The notes beneath the pieces are model-generated. The model did no database searches. It saw nothing but the letters and a program-made list of their open reading frames with translations, and had not been told where the DNA came from. Positions 19,396 through 29,560 of a DNA stretch of 64,000 nucleotides are shown here, piece after piece. Origin of the DNA: Agrobacterium vitis. GTDB taxonomy: Bacteria > Pseudomonadota > Alphaproteobacteria > Rhizobiales > Rhizobiaceae. How positions within the stretch are numbered: the first letter of the stretch is position 1; each line of letters begins with the position of its first letter. The stretch is from positions 2,046,001-2,110,000 of the forward strand of contig NZ_CP118259.1 of NCBI RefSeq assembly GCF_013337045.2, in the 5' to 3' direction. The translations under genes and the position numbers were made by a program.

Positions 19396-20811
19396 TCATG
19401 TCTCTCCTGAAGCCTGTTGGATCAGCATCGTCACATCGTCAAGCCCGGCTACCAGCGAAACGAAGGCTTCGCCCCTGACTTCAAAATTCTTGTACTGGTC
19501 GAAGCTTGCGCAAGCCGGGGAGAGCATCACCGCAACCTCGCCGCCGTTCATATCGTCTTGCGCATCGGCGCTGGCATGGGCAAGCGCCCGGTCCAGCGTG
19601 CCGGAAATTTCGTAAGGAACGGCATTGCCGAGCGTGGCGGCAAAGCCGGACGCCGCCTCGCCGATCAGATAGGCCTTGGCAATGCGCGCAAACAGCGGCG
19701 AAAGGCTGGCAATCCCGCCTTGCTTGGGCAGGCCGCCAGCAATCCAGTAGATCCGCTCGTAACTGGACAAGGCCGGTGCAGACGCCTCGGCATTGGTCGC
19801 CTTGCTGTCATTGACGAACACCACATGTCCCCGCCGCCCGACAGGCTGCATCCGGTGTTTCAACCCTGCAAAGGAGGACAAGCCAGCCTGGATTTGCTCT
19901 TTCGATAAACCGACCGTCAGGCAAGCGGCAATGGCCGTTGCCGCGTTCTGAGCATTGTGGCTGCCACGCAGCGTGGCGATCCCGTTCAGGTCGGCGATCA
20001 GATCGGCGGCTCCACCCGAGCCACGCATAATCCGCTGGCCGTCATTGTAAAGACCGTCGGTCAAAGGCTGGCCCTTGGAAATCCGCACGACCTCTTTGCC
20101 CGCCTCTTCGAGCCGTGTGGCGATCTCAAGGCAATAAGCGTCATCGACGCCGATGATCGCCACACCGCTGCCAGACACCAGCCGCTCCTTCACCGCCGCA
20201 TAACTCTCCATGCTGCCGTGGCGGTCGAGATGGTCGGGGGTGAGGTTGAGGAGAATGCCCGCCGTCGGATCAATGCCGGGGGCAAGATCGATCTGGTAAG
20301 ACGAGCATTCCACCACATAATAACGATCAGGTGCAGGTGGCTCCAGGGTCAGCACCGCCGTGCCGATATTGCCGCCCATCTGCACGTCATAGCCGTTGTG
20401 GCGAAGAATATGACCGATCAGCGCCGTGGTGGTCGATTTGCCATTGGTGCCGGTAATGGCGATGAACGGGCAATCTGGCGCTTTCGCCCGACGCTCGCGC
20501 ACGAAAAGCTCGATATCGCCGATGATCTCGACGCCTGCTGCCTTTGCCAGGTCCACAGTCCAATGCGGTTTTGGATGGGTCAGCGGCACGCCCGGCGACA
20601 AGACAAAGGCGGAAAGCCCGCTCCAGTCGATTTGGCGCAGATCCCGCGCCTCCAGCCCTTCTGCCCGCGCTTTCTCAACGCTGTCAGGATTGTCATCCCA
20701 GACCGTCACCGCTGCCCCACCAGCCACCAGGGCGCGAGCCGTGGCGAGGCCGGAGCCGCCAAGCCCGAACAGGGCGACGCTGCAATTGGAAAAGCTGGTG
20801 ACCGGGATCAT
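19396..20811 (-). CDS. murD: UDP-N-acetylmuramoyl-L-alanine--D-glutamate ligase MurD
   Basis: A 471-aa Mur ligase that adds D-Glu to the stem peptide. The N-terminal domain has [18 protein letters not shown], the ATP loop is [19 protein letters not shown] near residue 118, the central block is [16 protein letters not shown], and [13 protein letters not shown] marks the C-terminal domain. It is spaced 7 bases after mraY. Confidence 0.96.
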   Translation of the reverse strand: MIPVTSFSNCSVALFGLGGSGLATARALVAGGAAVTVWDDNPDSVEKARAEGLEARDLRQIDWSGLSAFVLSPGVPLTHPKPHWTVDLAKAAGVEIIGDIELFVRERRAKAPDCPFIAITGTNGKSTTTALIGHILRHNGYDVQMGGNIGTAVLTLEPPAPDRYYVVECSSYQIDLAPGIDPTAGILLNLTPDHLDRHGSMESYAAVKERLVSGSGVAIIGVDDAYCLEIATRLEEAGKEVVRISKGQPLTDGLYNDGQRIMRGSGGAADLIADLNGIATLRGSHNAQNAATAIAACLTVGLSKEQIQAGLSSFAGLKHRMQPVGRRGHVVFVNDSKATNAEASAPALSSYERIYWIAGGLPKQGGIASLSPLFARIAKAYLIGEAASGFAATLGNAVPYEISGTLDRALAHASADAQDDMNGGEVAVMLSPACASFDQYKNFEVRGEAFVSLVAGLDDVTMLIQQASGET

Positions 20812-20818
20812 CGCGCCC

Positions 20819-21919
20819 TCACCGCAGCTTCAGCGTGGCAAGGCCCAGCATGGCAAGGCCGACAGCAATGATCCAGAACCGGATGACGACCTGGCTTTCC
20901 GTCCAGCCCTTCTTTTCGAAATGATGATGGATCGGCGCCATCAGAAACACACGCTTCTTGGTGCGCTTGTACCAGAACACCTGGATGATGACCGACAGGG
21001 TTTCCATGACGAACAGCCCGCCGATGATTACCATGACGATCTCGTGCTTGGTGGCAACCGCCACCGTGCCGATCAACCCGCCCAAAGCCAGCGAACCGGT
21101 ATCGCCCATGAAAATTGCCGCTGGCGGCGCATTGAACCACAGGAAGCCAAGTCCGGCCCCGATGACCGCGCCGAGAATGACGGCCAGTTCGCCGGTGCCC
21201 GGCACGAAATTGATCTGCAAATATCCTGAGAACACCGCATTACCGGCGAGATAGGCAATCAGCCCGAAGGCCGCCGAGGCGATCATCACAGGCACAATGG
21301 CCAAACCGTCCAGCCCGTCCGTCAGGTTGACGGCATTCCCGGCGCTGACGATGACGAAGCCGCCAAACACGATGAAGAAATAACCGACATTGAGCAGCGC
21401 ATCCTTGAAGAACGGAAACGCGATGGAGGTCGCCAGATGCGGGCCTTGCGGCGCGGAAATCTTTGCCGCTTCCATCATGAAAAATACCGCGATACCGGCA
21501 ATCAGAAACTCGATGGCCAGCCGCGCCTTGCCGGAAAAGCCCTTGTCCGACTGTTTGGTGACTTTCAGGTAGTCGTCGTAAAAGCCGATGGCACCGAAAC
21601 CCAGCGTCACCAGCAGTGTTGCCACCACATAGACATTGGACAGATCAGCCCAAAGCAGTGAGGAGCCGACAATACCCGCCAGAATCATCAACCCGCCCAT
21701 GGTTGGCGTACCGGATTTCTTGAAATGGGTCTGCGGCCCGTCGGCGCGGATCGGCTGGCCCTTGCCCTGGCGCACTTTGAGAGAGGCGATGATCTTCGGT
21801 CCAAACAGGAAGACGATCAAGGCTGCCGTGAACATCGCCGCCCCGGTCCGGAAGGTGATGTACCGGAACAGGTTGAAAAATTGTACGTGGTTTGCGAGTT
21901 CGACGAGCCAAATCAGCAT
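20819..21919 (-). CDS. mraY: Phospho-MurNAc-pentapeptide translocase MraY
   Basis: A 366-aa multi-pass membrane enzyme that makes lipid I. It shows [13 protein letters not shown], the Asp-rich [31 protein letters not shown], and the late [27 protein letters not shown] at 21919 ([11 protein letters not shown]) matches the usual family start; a GTG three codons upstream is possible. Confidence 0.96.
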   Translation of the reverse strand: MLIWLVELANHVQFFNLFRYITFRTGAAMFTAALIVFLFGPKIIASLKVRQGKGQPIRADGPQTHFKKSGTPTMGGLMILAGIVGSSLLWADLSNVYVVATLLVTLGFGAIGFYDDYLKVTKQSDKGFSGKARLAIEFLIAGIAVFFMMEAAKISAPQGPHLATSIAFPFFKDALLNVGYFFIVFGGFVIVSAGNAVNLTDGLDGLAIVPVMIASAAFGLIAYLAGNAVFSGYLQINFVPGTGELAVILGAVIGAGLGFLWFNAPPAAIFMGDTGSLALGGLIGTVAVATKHEIVMVIIGGLFVMETLSVIIQVFWYKRTKKRVFLMAPIHHHFEKKGWTESQVVIRFWIIAVGLAMLGLATLKLR

Positions 21920-21971
21920 CAAAGGCACTTTCTAACATCTATCCAGCCCGCGACGCGGGTCCGGCATTAGC

Positions 21972-23405
21972 CTATTCTGGGCGGCGGGTGTCGTCCAATG
22001 GGGGATACTTGTCAAGCAAAGCCGCGACAATCTTGCCAAAACCGATGCCCAGCGACGACTTGACCATCACCACATCACCACCGTGAACAGAGGCGACGGC
22101 AAAAGCGGCCAGATCTTCAGCGGTGTCGAAAGACGCAACGGAAACGGTCTCCGGCAATTGCGCGCGCAGTGCCGCCATGGCGGGTCCGGCCAGCCAGACA
22201 TGCTCGATCCCGGCGGCCAGCAGAGGGCCAGCCAGATCGGCGTGCAATTCTTCAGAAAACTCGCCCATCTCCAGCATATCGCCAAGCACCGCGATGCGAC
22301 GACCCTCGCCACGCGGCTGGGCGGCGGCCAGGACGGCAATCGCGGCACGCATAGAGGCGGGGTTGGCGTTATAGCTTTCATCAATTAGCGTGAAGAGACC
22401 CGAGGCACAGCGCAGACGATGGCGCTCCCCCCGGCCCTTGACAGGCGACAAGCGGCTCAGTGCATCGACCGCACCGTCAAGATCGGCACCCAGAAGACGG
22501 GCCGCGCCCAGCGCCGCCATGGCGTTTTCAGCGATGTGACGGCCAGGCGCCGCAATCACCACTTCACGGGTCTCGCCATCGATAATTGCCCAGGCGGTCG
22601 AGCTTTCGGCAGCGCCATCAAATTCTGCCAGCCGGAATTCCGCCTTGGCATGCTGGCCGAAGGAATGGATGTGGGTGATGCCCGCTTCCTGCGCCTTGTG
22701 TTCCAGATACTCGAAATAGGGATTGTCGTGGTTTAAAAGCACGCCGCCATTGGCCGCGACACCGGAAAAGATTTCCGCCTTGGCATCGGCGATCTCATCG
22801 ACGCTGGCGAAATTGCCGAGATGGGCAGGCGCAATGGTGGTGATAACAGCCAGATGCGGGCGGACCATCTGCACCAACGGGGTGATTTCGCCGGAATGAT
22901 TCATGCCGATCTCAAACACACCGAATTGCGCGCTGGCTGGCATCCGCGCCAGCGTCAGCGGCACGCCCCAGTGATTGTTGAAGGAGGCAACAGCCGCGTG
23001 CACTTCACCTGACGGTGCAAGCACCTGACGCAGCATTTCCTTGGTCGTCGTCTTGCCGACTGAGCCGGTCACAGCCACGATCCTTGCCCTTGAGCGGGCG
23101 CGGGCAGCGATGGCAAGCCTTCCCAGCGCCTGCAACACATCGTCAACGACGATCATTGGCACGGTCAACCGGCCGAGCGCTGGCAGTTTGGCCTCGTTGA
23201 CCACCATCAGCGCCGCGCCATTCGCCACGGCGATGCTGGCATAATCATGCCCGTCCACCCTATCGCCCTTGATGGCGAAAAAGGCTTCTCCGGGCTGGAT
23301 GCTGCGGCTGTCGATGGAAATGCCGGTAATGCCCGGCGGCATGGTACCGACCGGGCGTCCGATCATGGCCGCAACCAGATCTTCGATGGTCCAGAGCAAG
23401 GTCAA
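21972..23405 (-). CDS. murF: UDP-MurNAc-tripeptide--D-Ala-D-Ala ligase MurF
   Basis: A 477-aa Mur ligase that finishes the UDP-MurNAc pentapeptide using the product of Ddl. It has [25 protein letters not shown], the ATP loop [14 protein letters not shown] near residue 115, [14 protein letters not shown] and [10 protein letters not shown]. The only start consistent with the full N-terminal domain is TTG at 23405, which overlaps the murE stop (TTGA); the first ATG would remove 13 residues. A rare start codon may lower its translation. Confidence 0.94.
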   Translation of the reverse strand: MTLLWTIEDLVAAMIGRPVGTMPPGITGISIDSRSIQPGEAFFAIKGDRVDGHDYASIAVANGAALMVVNEAKLPALGRLTVPMIVVDDVLQALGRLAIAARARSRARIVAVTGSVGKTTTKEMLRQVLAPSGEVHAAVASFNNHWGVPLTLARMPASAQFGVFEIGMNHSGEITPLVQMVRPHLAVITTIAPAHLGNFASVDEIADAKAEIFSGVAANGGVLLNHDNPYFEYLEHKAQEAGITHIHSFGQHAKAEFRLAEFDGAAESSTAWAIIDGETREVVIAAPGRHIAENAMAALGAARLLGADLDGAVDALSRLSPVKGRGERHRLRCASGLFTLIDESYNANPASMRAAIAVLAAAQPRGEGRRIAVLGDMLEMGEFSEELHADLAGPLLAAGIEHVWLAGPAMAALRAQLPETVSVASFDTAEDLAAFAVASVHGGDVVMVKSSLGIGFGKIVAALLDKYPPLDDTRRPE

Positions 23406-24862
23406 GGGTGAAACTCCTCCATGGCTTTGCGGATTTCGGCGTGATCGGAAAACGGCAGCGTCTGCGCGCCGACAATCTGGCCCTCTTCATGGCCCTTGCC
23501 AGCAACAATCAGCGTATCGCCGGTCGCAAGCATTGCCACACCGGCGCGGATTGCCTGGGCGCGGTCACCGATCTCAATACCTTTCGGAGAGGCCGCCATC
23601 ACCTCACCGCGAATGGTGGCCGCCACTTCCGAACGTGGATTGTCATCGGTGACGATAACGATATCGGCCAGCCGGTCGGCGATCTCGCCCATGATTGGGC
23701 GTTTGCCCTTGTCGCGGTCGCCGCCACAGCCAAACACCACGATAATCCTGCCGCTGGTAAAGGGCCTGACCGCCGTCAGCACCTTTTCCAAGGCATCCGG
23801 CTTATGAGCGTAATCGACATAGGCGAGCGCACCGCTTTTCGCCTGCCCCACCAGTTCCAGGCGGCCCGAAGCGCCTTGCAGTTTTTCCAGTGCTTTCAGA
23901 GCAACCGAAACCTCGACGCCGGTGGAAATGGCAAGACCGGCGGACACCAGCGCATTGGCAATCTGGAAATCCCCCGCCAGCGGCAGATCAACCTCATAAA
24001 TCGCGCCTTGATGATGAATTTCGGCAATCTGCTTGTGGCGGAAGTGCTCGACCCGTTTCAGGCTGAGAAAATCCCCGGCCCGGCCAACGGTGCGCACATC
24101 ATGACCCGCCTGCCTTGCCACCCGGATTGCTTCCGCCGACCATTCGTCATCGGCAAAGATCACCGCAGGAGACCCCTTGGGCAGCAGGGTGTCGAACAGG
24201 CGCATCTTGGCGGCCATGTAATCGGCAACGGTTGGATGATAATCCATATGGTCGCGGCCAAGATTGGTAAAGGCGGCAGCGGCAAGCCGCACACCATCCA
24301 ACCGGCTCTGGTCGAGACCATGGCTGGAGGCTTCCATGGCCGCGTGGGTCACGCCCTCTTGCGCAAGGTCTGCCAGCAATTGGTGCAGGGCAACCGGATC
24401 GGGCGTGGTCAGCGAACCGTAATCGCTGCGAGTTGGGGAAATCACCCCGGTCGTGCCAATCTGCGCACTGGCAAGCCCGGCATACGCCCAGATCTGGCGG
24501 GTGAAAGAGGCAACCGATGTCTTGCCCGCCGTGCCGGTTACCGCCACCATGGTTTCCGGCTGACCGGAATAGAAGCGGGCGGCAAGACGTGCCAGCGCGT
24601 GGCGCGGCTGGTCGGTAACCAGAGCCGGAACGGCAATATCCAGATGAGAACCGGAGAGCACGGCAGCAGCGCCCCGCGCTACCGCATCGGCAACGAAACC
24701 CGCGCCATCGGCCTTGACGCCTTGCAAGGCCACGAACAGCATGCCGGGTTCAACCTTGCGGCTGTCGGCGGTTAGGCCGGTGATTTCAACGTCGCCAACC
24801 AGACCATCCAGTGGTCCGGTCAGATCCCCAAAATCGCCGCTGGCGAGATCTCGCAATTTCAT
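23402..24862 (-). CDS. murE: UDP-MurNAc-L-Ala-D-Glu--meso-DAP ligase MurE
   Basis: A 486-aa Mur ligase. The N-terminal block [28 protein letters not shown] loop [13 protein letters not shown] and the C-terminal [15 protein letters not shown] are visible. The DNPR block is associated with meso-diaminopimelate specificity in Gram-negative MurE enzymes. About 65 bases separate it from ftsI. Confidence 0.95.
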   Translation of the reverse strand: MKLRDLASGDFGDLTGPLDGLVGDVEITGLTADSRKVEPGMLFVALQGVKADGAGFVADAVARGAAAVLSGSHLDIAVPALVTDQPRHALARLAARFYSGQPETMVAVTGTAGKTSVASFTRQIWAYAGLASAQIGTTGVISPTRSDYGSLTTPDPVALHQLLADLAQEGVTHAAMEASSHGLDQSRLDGVRLAAAAFTNLGRDHMDYHPTVADYMAAKMRLFDTLLPKGSPAVIFADDEWSAEAIRVARQAGHDVRTVGRAGDFLSLKRVEHFRHKQIAEIHHQGAIYEVDLPLAGDFQIANALVSAGLAISTGVEVSVALKALEKLQGASGRLELVGQAKSGALAYVDYAHKPDALEKVLTAVRPFTSGRIIVVFGCGGDRDKGKRPIMGEIADRLADIVIVTDDNPRSEVAATIRGEVMAASPKGIEIGDRAQAIRAGVAMLATGDTLIVAGKGHEEGQIVGAQTLPFSDHAEIRKAMEEFHP

Positions 24863-24926
24863 CGTCTACCTGTCCCCTGCCGCGCAGCAGGAGCAGAGCC
24901 CTGCGGCAACGGCGAATCAATCACCC

Positions 24927-26675
24927 TCAATATGAGACGAGCATATCATTGCCCACCTGACCATAATTGGGTTCTACACCGAGAATTGGGGCCGTTCTGC
25001 GAATAACGTCACGCACGATCGGCAAAGCGGTAAAGGCGGAAATCGTTCCTCCACCCTCGCCGCTCAAGGGTTCGTCGATAAAGCTTAGAACCACATAGCG
25101 CGGCTTGCTCATCGGGAAGGCACCCAGAAATGCGTTGAAATTCAGCTTGTTATCGTAGCGACCGTTGACGACCTTATCGGCTGTCCCCGTTTTGCCGCCG
25201 ACATCGAGACCGGGGACGCGCGCGCCACGACCGGAACCGTTAATGCCGTTATATTCAAAGAGATAACGCATATCGGCGCTGGTGGATGGCTTAAGCACCG
25301 CCTCGGCCACTTCATTGGCCTCATCCACAGTGCGCGGCAGGAATGTCGGCTGGATCAGTTTGCCGCCATTGATGAGTGCCGCACCGGCAACCGCCGTCTG
25401 CAGCGGCGTCGTTGCAACACCGTGACCAAATGAAATGGTGACCGAGCTGATCTTCTTCCACTCGCCCCGTGGCTGAGACGGCATTTTTACTTCCGGCAGT
25501 TCCGTCTTCATCTTGGTCAGAAGACCGAGACGGTTCAGGTATTCCTTCTGCTCGGGAATACCGACCACGTCGATGATCTTTGCCGTGCCGATATTGGAGG
25601 AATATTTGAAAATATCGGGAACGCTCAGGAATTTGCTCTGGCCGTGAAAGTCGTGAATGGTAAATCCACCGATTTTCAGTGGATAGCGTGCATCGAACAC
25701 GTCGGTCAGCTTCACCCGACCGGTATCAAGCCCCATCGCCATCGTGAAAGATTTAAAGGTCGAGCCCATTTCGAACGTACCGTTCGACATCCGGTTCAAC
25801 CAGCCTTCCTTAGCGCCTTCCTCGGGCTTGTTGGGGTCGAAATCGGGATAGGACGCCATGCCCAGCACTTCGCCGGTCTCGACATCCAGCACCACGGCAC
25901 CCGCCGACTTGGCCTTGAAATTCACCTGGGCTGCCGCCACCACGTCATGCACGATATTCTGGACACGCAGGTCGATGGAAAGCTTGACCGGTTCCAGCGG
26001 CGCATTGCTGGTCATGCCGAGATCGGCCAGATCCGCCAGGCCCTGATTGTCGATATATTTTTCCATCCCGGCCATGCCGCGATTGTCGATATTGACGAAA
26101 CCGACAATATGGGCCGCCGTGGAACCGCCGGGATAGAAACGGCGAATTTCCGGACGGAAGCCAATGCCGGGAATGCCCAGCGCCAAGATCTGGCTCTGCT
26201 GCTTGGGCGTCAACTGACGGCGAAGCCACTGGAAATGCGATTTCGACGAGAGTTTCTTGTAGGTGTCGCGGCTATCGAGATCAGCCAGCACCGTTTGCAG
26301 CTTTTCGACGGCTTCATCCACATCGACAATCTTATGCGGCTCTGCAAACAGCGACACCGTCCTGATATCGGTGGCCAGAACCTGGCCATTGCGATCGAGA
26401 ATATCGGGACGCGCCGCCATCAGCCGATCCGGCGGCATGATGCTGGAGGTGCTTTCGGGATGGGCATAGCCGTATTGCACCAGCCGACCGCCAATCACGC
26501 CATAGACCAGCGTGAAACCGAGGATCAGCAGGCCGACGCGGCGCTTGGCCATATCGGCCTTGCGCTTGCCAGCGCCTTCGAACGCACGGCCCTTGCCGCG
26601 CACGGCGCCACGGCGCACATCGGTGGAGAAATGGGCCCGGCTTTTCAGGAGCATCATGCGAGAAAGAAAAGTCAT
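24927..26675 (-). CDS. ftsI: Septal transpeptidase FtsI (PBP3)
   Basis: A 582-aa class B penicillin-binding protein. A basic cytoplasmic part and one membrane anchor (about residues 46-66, RRVGLLILGFTLVYGVIGG) precede the pedestal domain (RPDILDRNGQVLATDI). The transpeptidase domain has SxxK in GSTFKSF near residue 304, SxN in KYSSNIG and KTG in GGKTGTADK. It cross-links septal peptidoglycan with FtsW. Its ATG shares one base with the ftsL stop. Confidence 0.95.
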   Translation of the reverse strand: MTFLSRMMLLKSRAHFSTDVRRGAVRGKGRAFEGAGKRKADMAKRRVGLLILGFTLVYGVIGGRLVQYGYAHPESTSSIMPPDRLMAARPDILDRNGQVLATDIRTVSLFAEPHKIVDVDEAVEKLQTVLADLDSRDTYKKLSSKSHFQWLRRQLTPKQQSQILALGIPGIGFRPEIRRFYPGGSTAAHIVGFVNIDNRGMAGMEKYIDNQGLADLADLGMTSNAPLEPVKLSIDLRVQNIVHDVVAAAQVNFKAKSAGAVVLDVETGEVLGMASYPDFDPNKPEEGAKEGWLNRMSNGTFEMGSTFKSFTMAMGLDTGRVKLTDVFDARYPLKIGGFTIHDFHGQSKFLSVPDIFKYSSNIGTAKIIDVVGIPEQKEYLNRLGLLTKMKTELPEVKMPSQPRGEWKKISSVTISFGHGVATTPLQTAVAGAALINGGKLIQPTFLPRTVDEANEVAEAVLKPSTSADMRYLFEYNGINGSGRGARVPGLDVGGKTGTADKVVNGRYDNKLNFNAFLGAFPMSKPRYVVLSFIDEPLSGEGGGTISAFTALPIVRDVIRRTAPILGVEPNYGQVGNDMLVSY

Positions 26676-27094
26676 CAGCGTTTCACCGATCCGGTTATGA
26701 CCTTATCCATCGGCACGGGGACCGGTTTACCATTCACCATCTTAATGCCATCCGCGATCTTGGGACCGCCTGTCTTGGCCGCCGGGGCCTGTACCACAGG
26801 CACCTGGGATTTCAGCATCGGCAATTCATTGGCTCGCGCCAACTGGTTGGGATCGGTCTGCTGGAGCTTCAGCTCCTGACCAAAGGTATTGGCCAGTTTT
26901 TCGAGACGATTCGGCTGGGTCAACAAGGCCCAGTCAGCCTGGAGAAGCTCGATCGTATCCTTCTCCAGCTTGATCTCGGCTTCGATACGCTTCAGATCCT
27001 GCACTTTCTCATCGGTATTGTGCTTGATCTGGTACGTTACGGCTGCCGCTGCCGCCATGGCGCCAATCATCACGATGTCAAAGGTTCGCAACAT
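26675..27094 (-). CDS. ftsL: Cell division protein FtsL
   Basis: A 139-aa bitopic divisome protein. A short cytoplasmic start and one membrane helix (residues 5-22) are followed by a coiled-coil region (KVQDLKRIEAEIKLEKDTIELLQADW) and the LTQPNRLEKLA motif common to alphaproteobacterial FtsL. A Pro-rich tail follows. It lies between rsmH (3 bases away) and ftsI, the conserved position. Confidence 0.88.
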   Translation of the reverse strand: MLRTFDIVMIGAMAAAAAVTYQIKHNTDEKVQDLKRIEAEIKLEKDTIELLQADWALLTQPNRLEKLANTFGQELKLQQTDPNQLARANELPMLKSQVPVVQAPAAKTGGPKIADGIKMVNGKPVPVPMDKVITGSVKR

Positions 27095-27097
27095 GGT

Positions 27098-28123
27098 TCA
27101 GGCCCCCAACCGTTCGATTTCCGCAAGATCCGGCAAATCGAAAATGGAAAAATCGGCCTTCATGGCTGGATGTGCGGTACGGATGCCCGCGCGTAGTTTT
27201 GCAGAACGGGCACGAGGATTGATCTCGGCCTCCTCTTCTGTGGCTGTCACCATTCCCTTACCGACCGGCTCAAAGGTTGCCGGGCGCTCGAACGCCATAG
27301 GCATATGGCGCGAACCGGCGGCCTTGCCGGAACGGTCTGAAAAGAATTTCTTGACGATACGATCTTCAAGCGAATGAAAGGTGACGACAACCAGCCGCCC
27401 ACCCGGCTTCAAGGCCCGCTCGGCAGCAAACAGTGCCTCGGCCAATTCGCCAAGCTCATCATTGACGAAGACCCGCAAGGCCTGAAACACCCGCGTCGCC
27501 GGATGTATCTTGTCCTTCGCCTTGCGCGGCGTCACGATCTCGATCATGCCCGCCAGATCGCGTGTGGTCTGGAAAGGATGATTGACGCGGCGCTTTTCGA
27601 TGGCGCGCGCAATGCGGCCGGATTGCTTTTCTTCGCCCAGAAAGCCGAAAATCCTGATGAGGTCACCAACCTTGGCCCGGTTGACGACATCGGCGGCAGA
27701 CACGCCCGTGCCGGACATCCGCATATCGAGCGGCCCGTTGCGCTGGAAGGAAAACCCACGCTCGGCCTCATCAATCTGCATGGAGGAGACGCCTATATCC
27801 AGCACGATGCCATCCAGCCCGCCTTCGGGGGCAAAATTATCCAGCGTGGAAAACCGGGTATGGTGAAGCGTGAGATGACCCGCCCGAGAGGCGACCATGG
27901 CTTGACCGCCAGCAATGGCGTTCGGATCACGGTCGAGCGCGATTACATCAGCGCCAGTATCGAGAATGGCTGAGGTATAACCACCCGCTCCAAACGTGCC
28001 ATCCAGGATAACCTTACCGGCAGAGGGCTCGAGGGCATCTATGACAGGCTCGAGAAGAACCGGAATGTGACGGACCGGTCCGCCTTCGGCTTCAGCATAC
28101 CCTCCGCCAAGATCCGTCACCAT
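27098..28123 (-). CDS. rsmH: 16S rRNA (cytosine-1402-N4)-methyltransferase RsmH
   Basis: A 341-aa SAM-dependent methyltransferase that modifies C1402 in the decoding centre. It has [13 protein letters not shown], the SAM loop [33 protein letters not shown] and GPLDMRM, all typical of MraW/RsmH. The open frame continues upstream across mraZ, but a Shine-Dalgarno (GGAG, 8 bases before) sits at the ATG at 28123 and the size then matches the family. A hairpin and a repeat element separate it from mraZ. Confidence 0.95.
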   Translation of the reverse strand: MVTDLGGGYAEAEGGPVRHIPVLLEPVIDALEPSAGKVILDGTFGAGGYTSAILDTGADVIALDRDPNAIAGGQAMVASRAGHLTLHHTRFSTLDNFAPEGGLDGIVLDIGVSSMQIDEAERGFSFQRNGPLDMRMSGTGVSAADVVNRAKVGDLIRIFGFLGEEKQSGRIARAIEKRRVNHPFQTTRDLAGMIEIVTPRKAKDKIHPATRVFQALRVFVNDELGELAEALFAAERALKPGGRLVVVTFHSLEDRIVKKFFSDRSGKAAGSRHMPMAFERPATFEPVGKGMVTATEEEAEINPRARSAKLRAGIRTAHPAMKADFSIFDLPDLAEIERLGA

Positions 28124-28141
28124 TCCGCTTCTCCGTCTCAA

Positions 28142-28176
28142 ACTATCTCCACTTTTCTTTGAAAAGTGGAGATAGT
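28142..28176. repeat. Perfect 16-bp hairpin between mraZ and rsmH
   Basis: ACTATCTCCACTTTTC and its exact complement flank a 3-base loop. There is no T run on the minus strand, so it is not an ordinary terminator; it could block RNA decay or pause polymerase within the dcw transcript. Confidence 0.75.
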
Positions 28177-28178
28177 CT

Positions 28179-28244
28179 ACATCATTGCATTTGCGCATTT
28201 CAGGACGGAAAACCGGTTTCCACTTTTCCTGGAAATGCTCTAAC
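28179..28244. repeat. Palindromic rhizobial repeat in the mraZ-rsmH gap
   Basis: The arms GCATTTC and GAAATGC bracket a core GGAAAACCGGTTTCCAC followed by TTTTCCTGG. The GAGCAT, CCAGGAAAAG and AAATGC words recur at 46566-46640, and the core recurs at 50107-50204. Confidence 0.6.
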
Positions 28245-28680
28245 TGGACCCCGCCCTCTTCAGACCAAGTCCCCTTCTTGCCGCCGCCTGCGCCTCGTGA
28301 AACGCCTGCGGCTGCCACACTTGAAAATGATCCGAGCGACCGACAAAGGTCACCTCGGACGCAATCCCCGTAAAGTCGCGGATAAAATCCGTGACCATCA
28401 GACGCCCCTCGCTGTCGAGGCGCATGAAAACGCCGCCCCCATGTACGAGAAGCGACATTTCGTTGGCAACCGGCGAAAACGGATCCTCGCCGACAATTTG
28501 CCGTTCGTAGCGCTCCAACAGATCCGGACCACCGATACTGATCGCCGGAAAGGTGAAATCCTGGAAGCAATAAAGCTCCTGAATGCCCCGCCCCACCAGA
28601 ACAGCACGAAACGCCGCCGGAACGGAAACCCGCCCCTTCGCATCGATCCGGTTCGTCGCATTGGACAAGAAGCGGTTCAT
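28240..28680 (-). CDS. mraZ: Transcriptional regulator MraZ
   Basis: A 146-aa AbrB-fold DNA-binding protein with two MraZ repeats: [16 protein letters not shown] near residue 10 and a degenerate second copy around [18 protein letters not shown]. MraZ forms a ring that binds direct TGGG-type repeats and represses the dcw operon. It is the first gene of that operon, and a matching four-unit operator lies about 180 bp upstream. Confidence 0.95.
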   Translation of the reverse strand: MNRFLSNATNRIDAKGRVSVPAAFRAVLVGRGIQELYCFQDFTFPAISIGGPDLLERYERQIVGEDPFSPVANEMSLLVHGGGVFMRLDSEGRLMVTDFIRDFTGIASEVTFVGRSDHFQVWQPQAFHEAQAAARRGLGLKRAGSS

Positions 28681-28856
28681 AACGCTTTACCGCCGCCCTT
28701 TTCCCATCTACGCGGCCCACACATCCGCATTTCCATTGATACACCCGAGCAGGCATGCCCATTGCCGCAAGGTCGAAACAGGAAAAATAGCCCTTCAGGA
28801 CCTGCTTCGCAGTTTCGCATGTCGGGGCCGTTATTCGCCCCTCGGCAGTGCAATTA

Positions 28857-28890
28857 TGGGATAACATGGGACACCATGGGCGTCAATGGG
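28857..28890 (-). promoter_or_regulatory. MraZ operator overlapping the dcw promoter
   Basis: TGGG occurs at 28857, 28867, 28877 and 28887 on the plus strand, an exact 10-nt period, three of the four followed by A. This is the known layout of MraZ boxes (TGGGN with 5-nt spacers). On the minus strand TTGACG (28881-28886) lies 17 bases before TATCCC, or 16 before TTATCC, a candidate promoter buried in the array. The box reads on the strand opposite to mraZ. Confidence 0.75.
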
Positions 28891-29109
28891 ATTAGGGTTG
28901 GCAAACCAGTCTACTGCATCGGAAATTTATAACCCGTTAAGATTAATGAATAGTTATTACGGCTTGCGGGCAGCAAACTACCTATATCCGCAAGCATGCT
29001 TTTTAAGCACTTGAAAATAAATGTAAATTAGAAGGTGAAGGCAAAAATGACGCGGGTGCGCCTTTGCTTTTTCAACCCGAAGCGACGCCTTTGAGCGGCC
29101 CGCGATAGG
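28891..29109. other. Intergenic region between rnpB and mraZ
   Basis: No gene is seen here. A palindrome GCTTGCGG / CCGCAAGC (28962-28995) followed on the plus strand by ATGCTTTTTAAG could form a hairpin. The 3' flank of rnpB is also in this stretch. Confidence 0.4.
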
Positions 29110-29515
29110 AAACACCAGTCGGCCTGTAAGCCGGGTTCTGTATGGCCCCGGTTTCCCGGAACGTGGCAGCCATTCATCTGGGACGATACTTGCGCACCGC
29201 CTCTCGCAACCCACCCGGATGACTGGCCCGAAAACCGGCTGTAGCGCAACTTGCGTTGCACCCGCGTCATCCCTATTCGGTCTTGCTCCCGGTGGGGTTT
29301 ACCATGCCGTCCCTGTCACCAGGAACGCGGTGGGCTCTTACCCCACCCTTTCACCCTGACCCCGATAAACGGGGCGGTCTGCTTTCTGTGGCACTTTCCC
29401 TGAGGTCGCCCTCGCCGGACGTTATCCGGCACCGTGTTTCCGTGGAGCCCGGACTTTCCTCACCCTACCGCCTTTCGGCATTGGTAAAGCGCGGCTGCCC
29501 GGCCGACTGGTTCGG
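29110..29515 (-). ncRNA. rnpB: RNase P RNA (class A)
   Basis: The catalytic RNA of RNase P, which cuts the 5' leader from pre-tRNA. The ends pair to form helix P1: GGCCGACTGGT (plus strand, 29501-29511) against ACCAGTCGGCC (29114-29124). Universally conserved parts are seen in reverse complement, including the GAGGAAAGTCCGGGC region near 29445-29465 and the 3' ACAGAACCCGGCTTACAGG segment. The length of about 405 nt is normal for alphaproteobacteria. Ends are good to about 5 nt. Confidence 0.93.
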
Positions 29516-29560
29516 CGTGATTAACGGAGACATCTGGAGAAAGCCACCGAAATCATCCGC

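Noticed and set aside
28124..28867. A long N-terminal extension of RsmH across mraZ on the minus strand
   Set aside because: It is the same DNA as mraZ in another frame; the rsmH ribosome site and family length fix the start at 28123.
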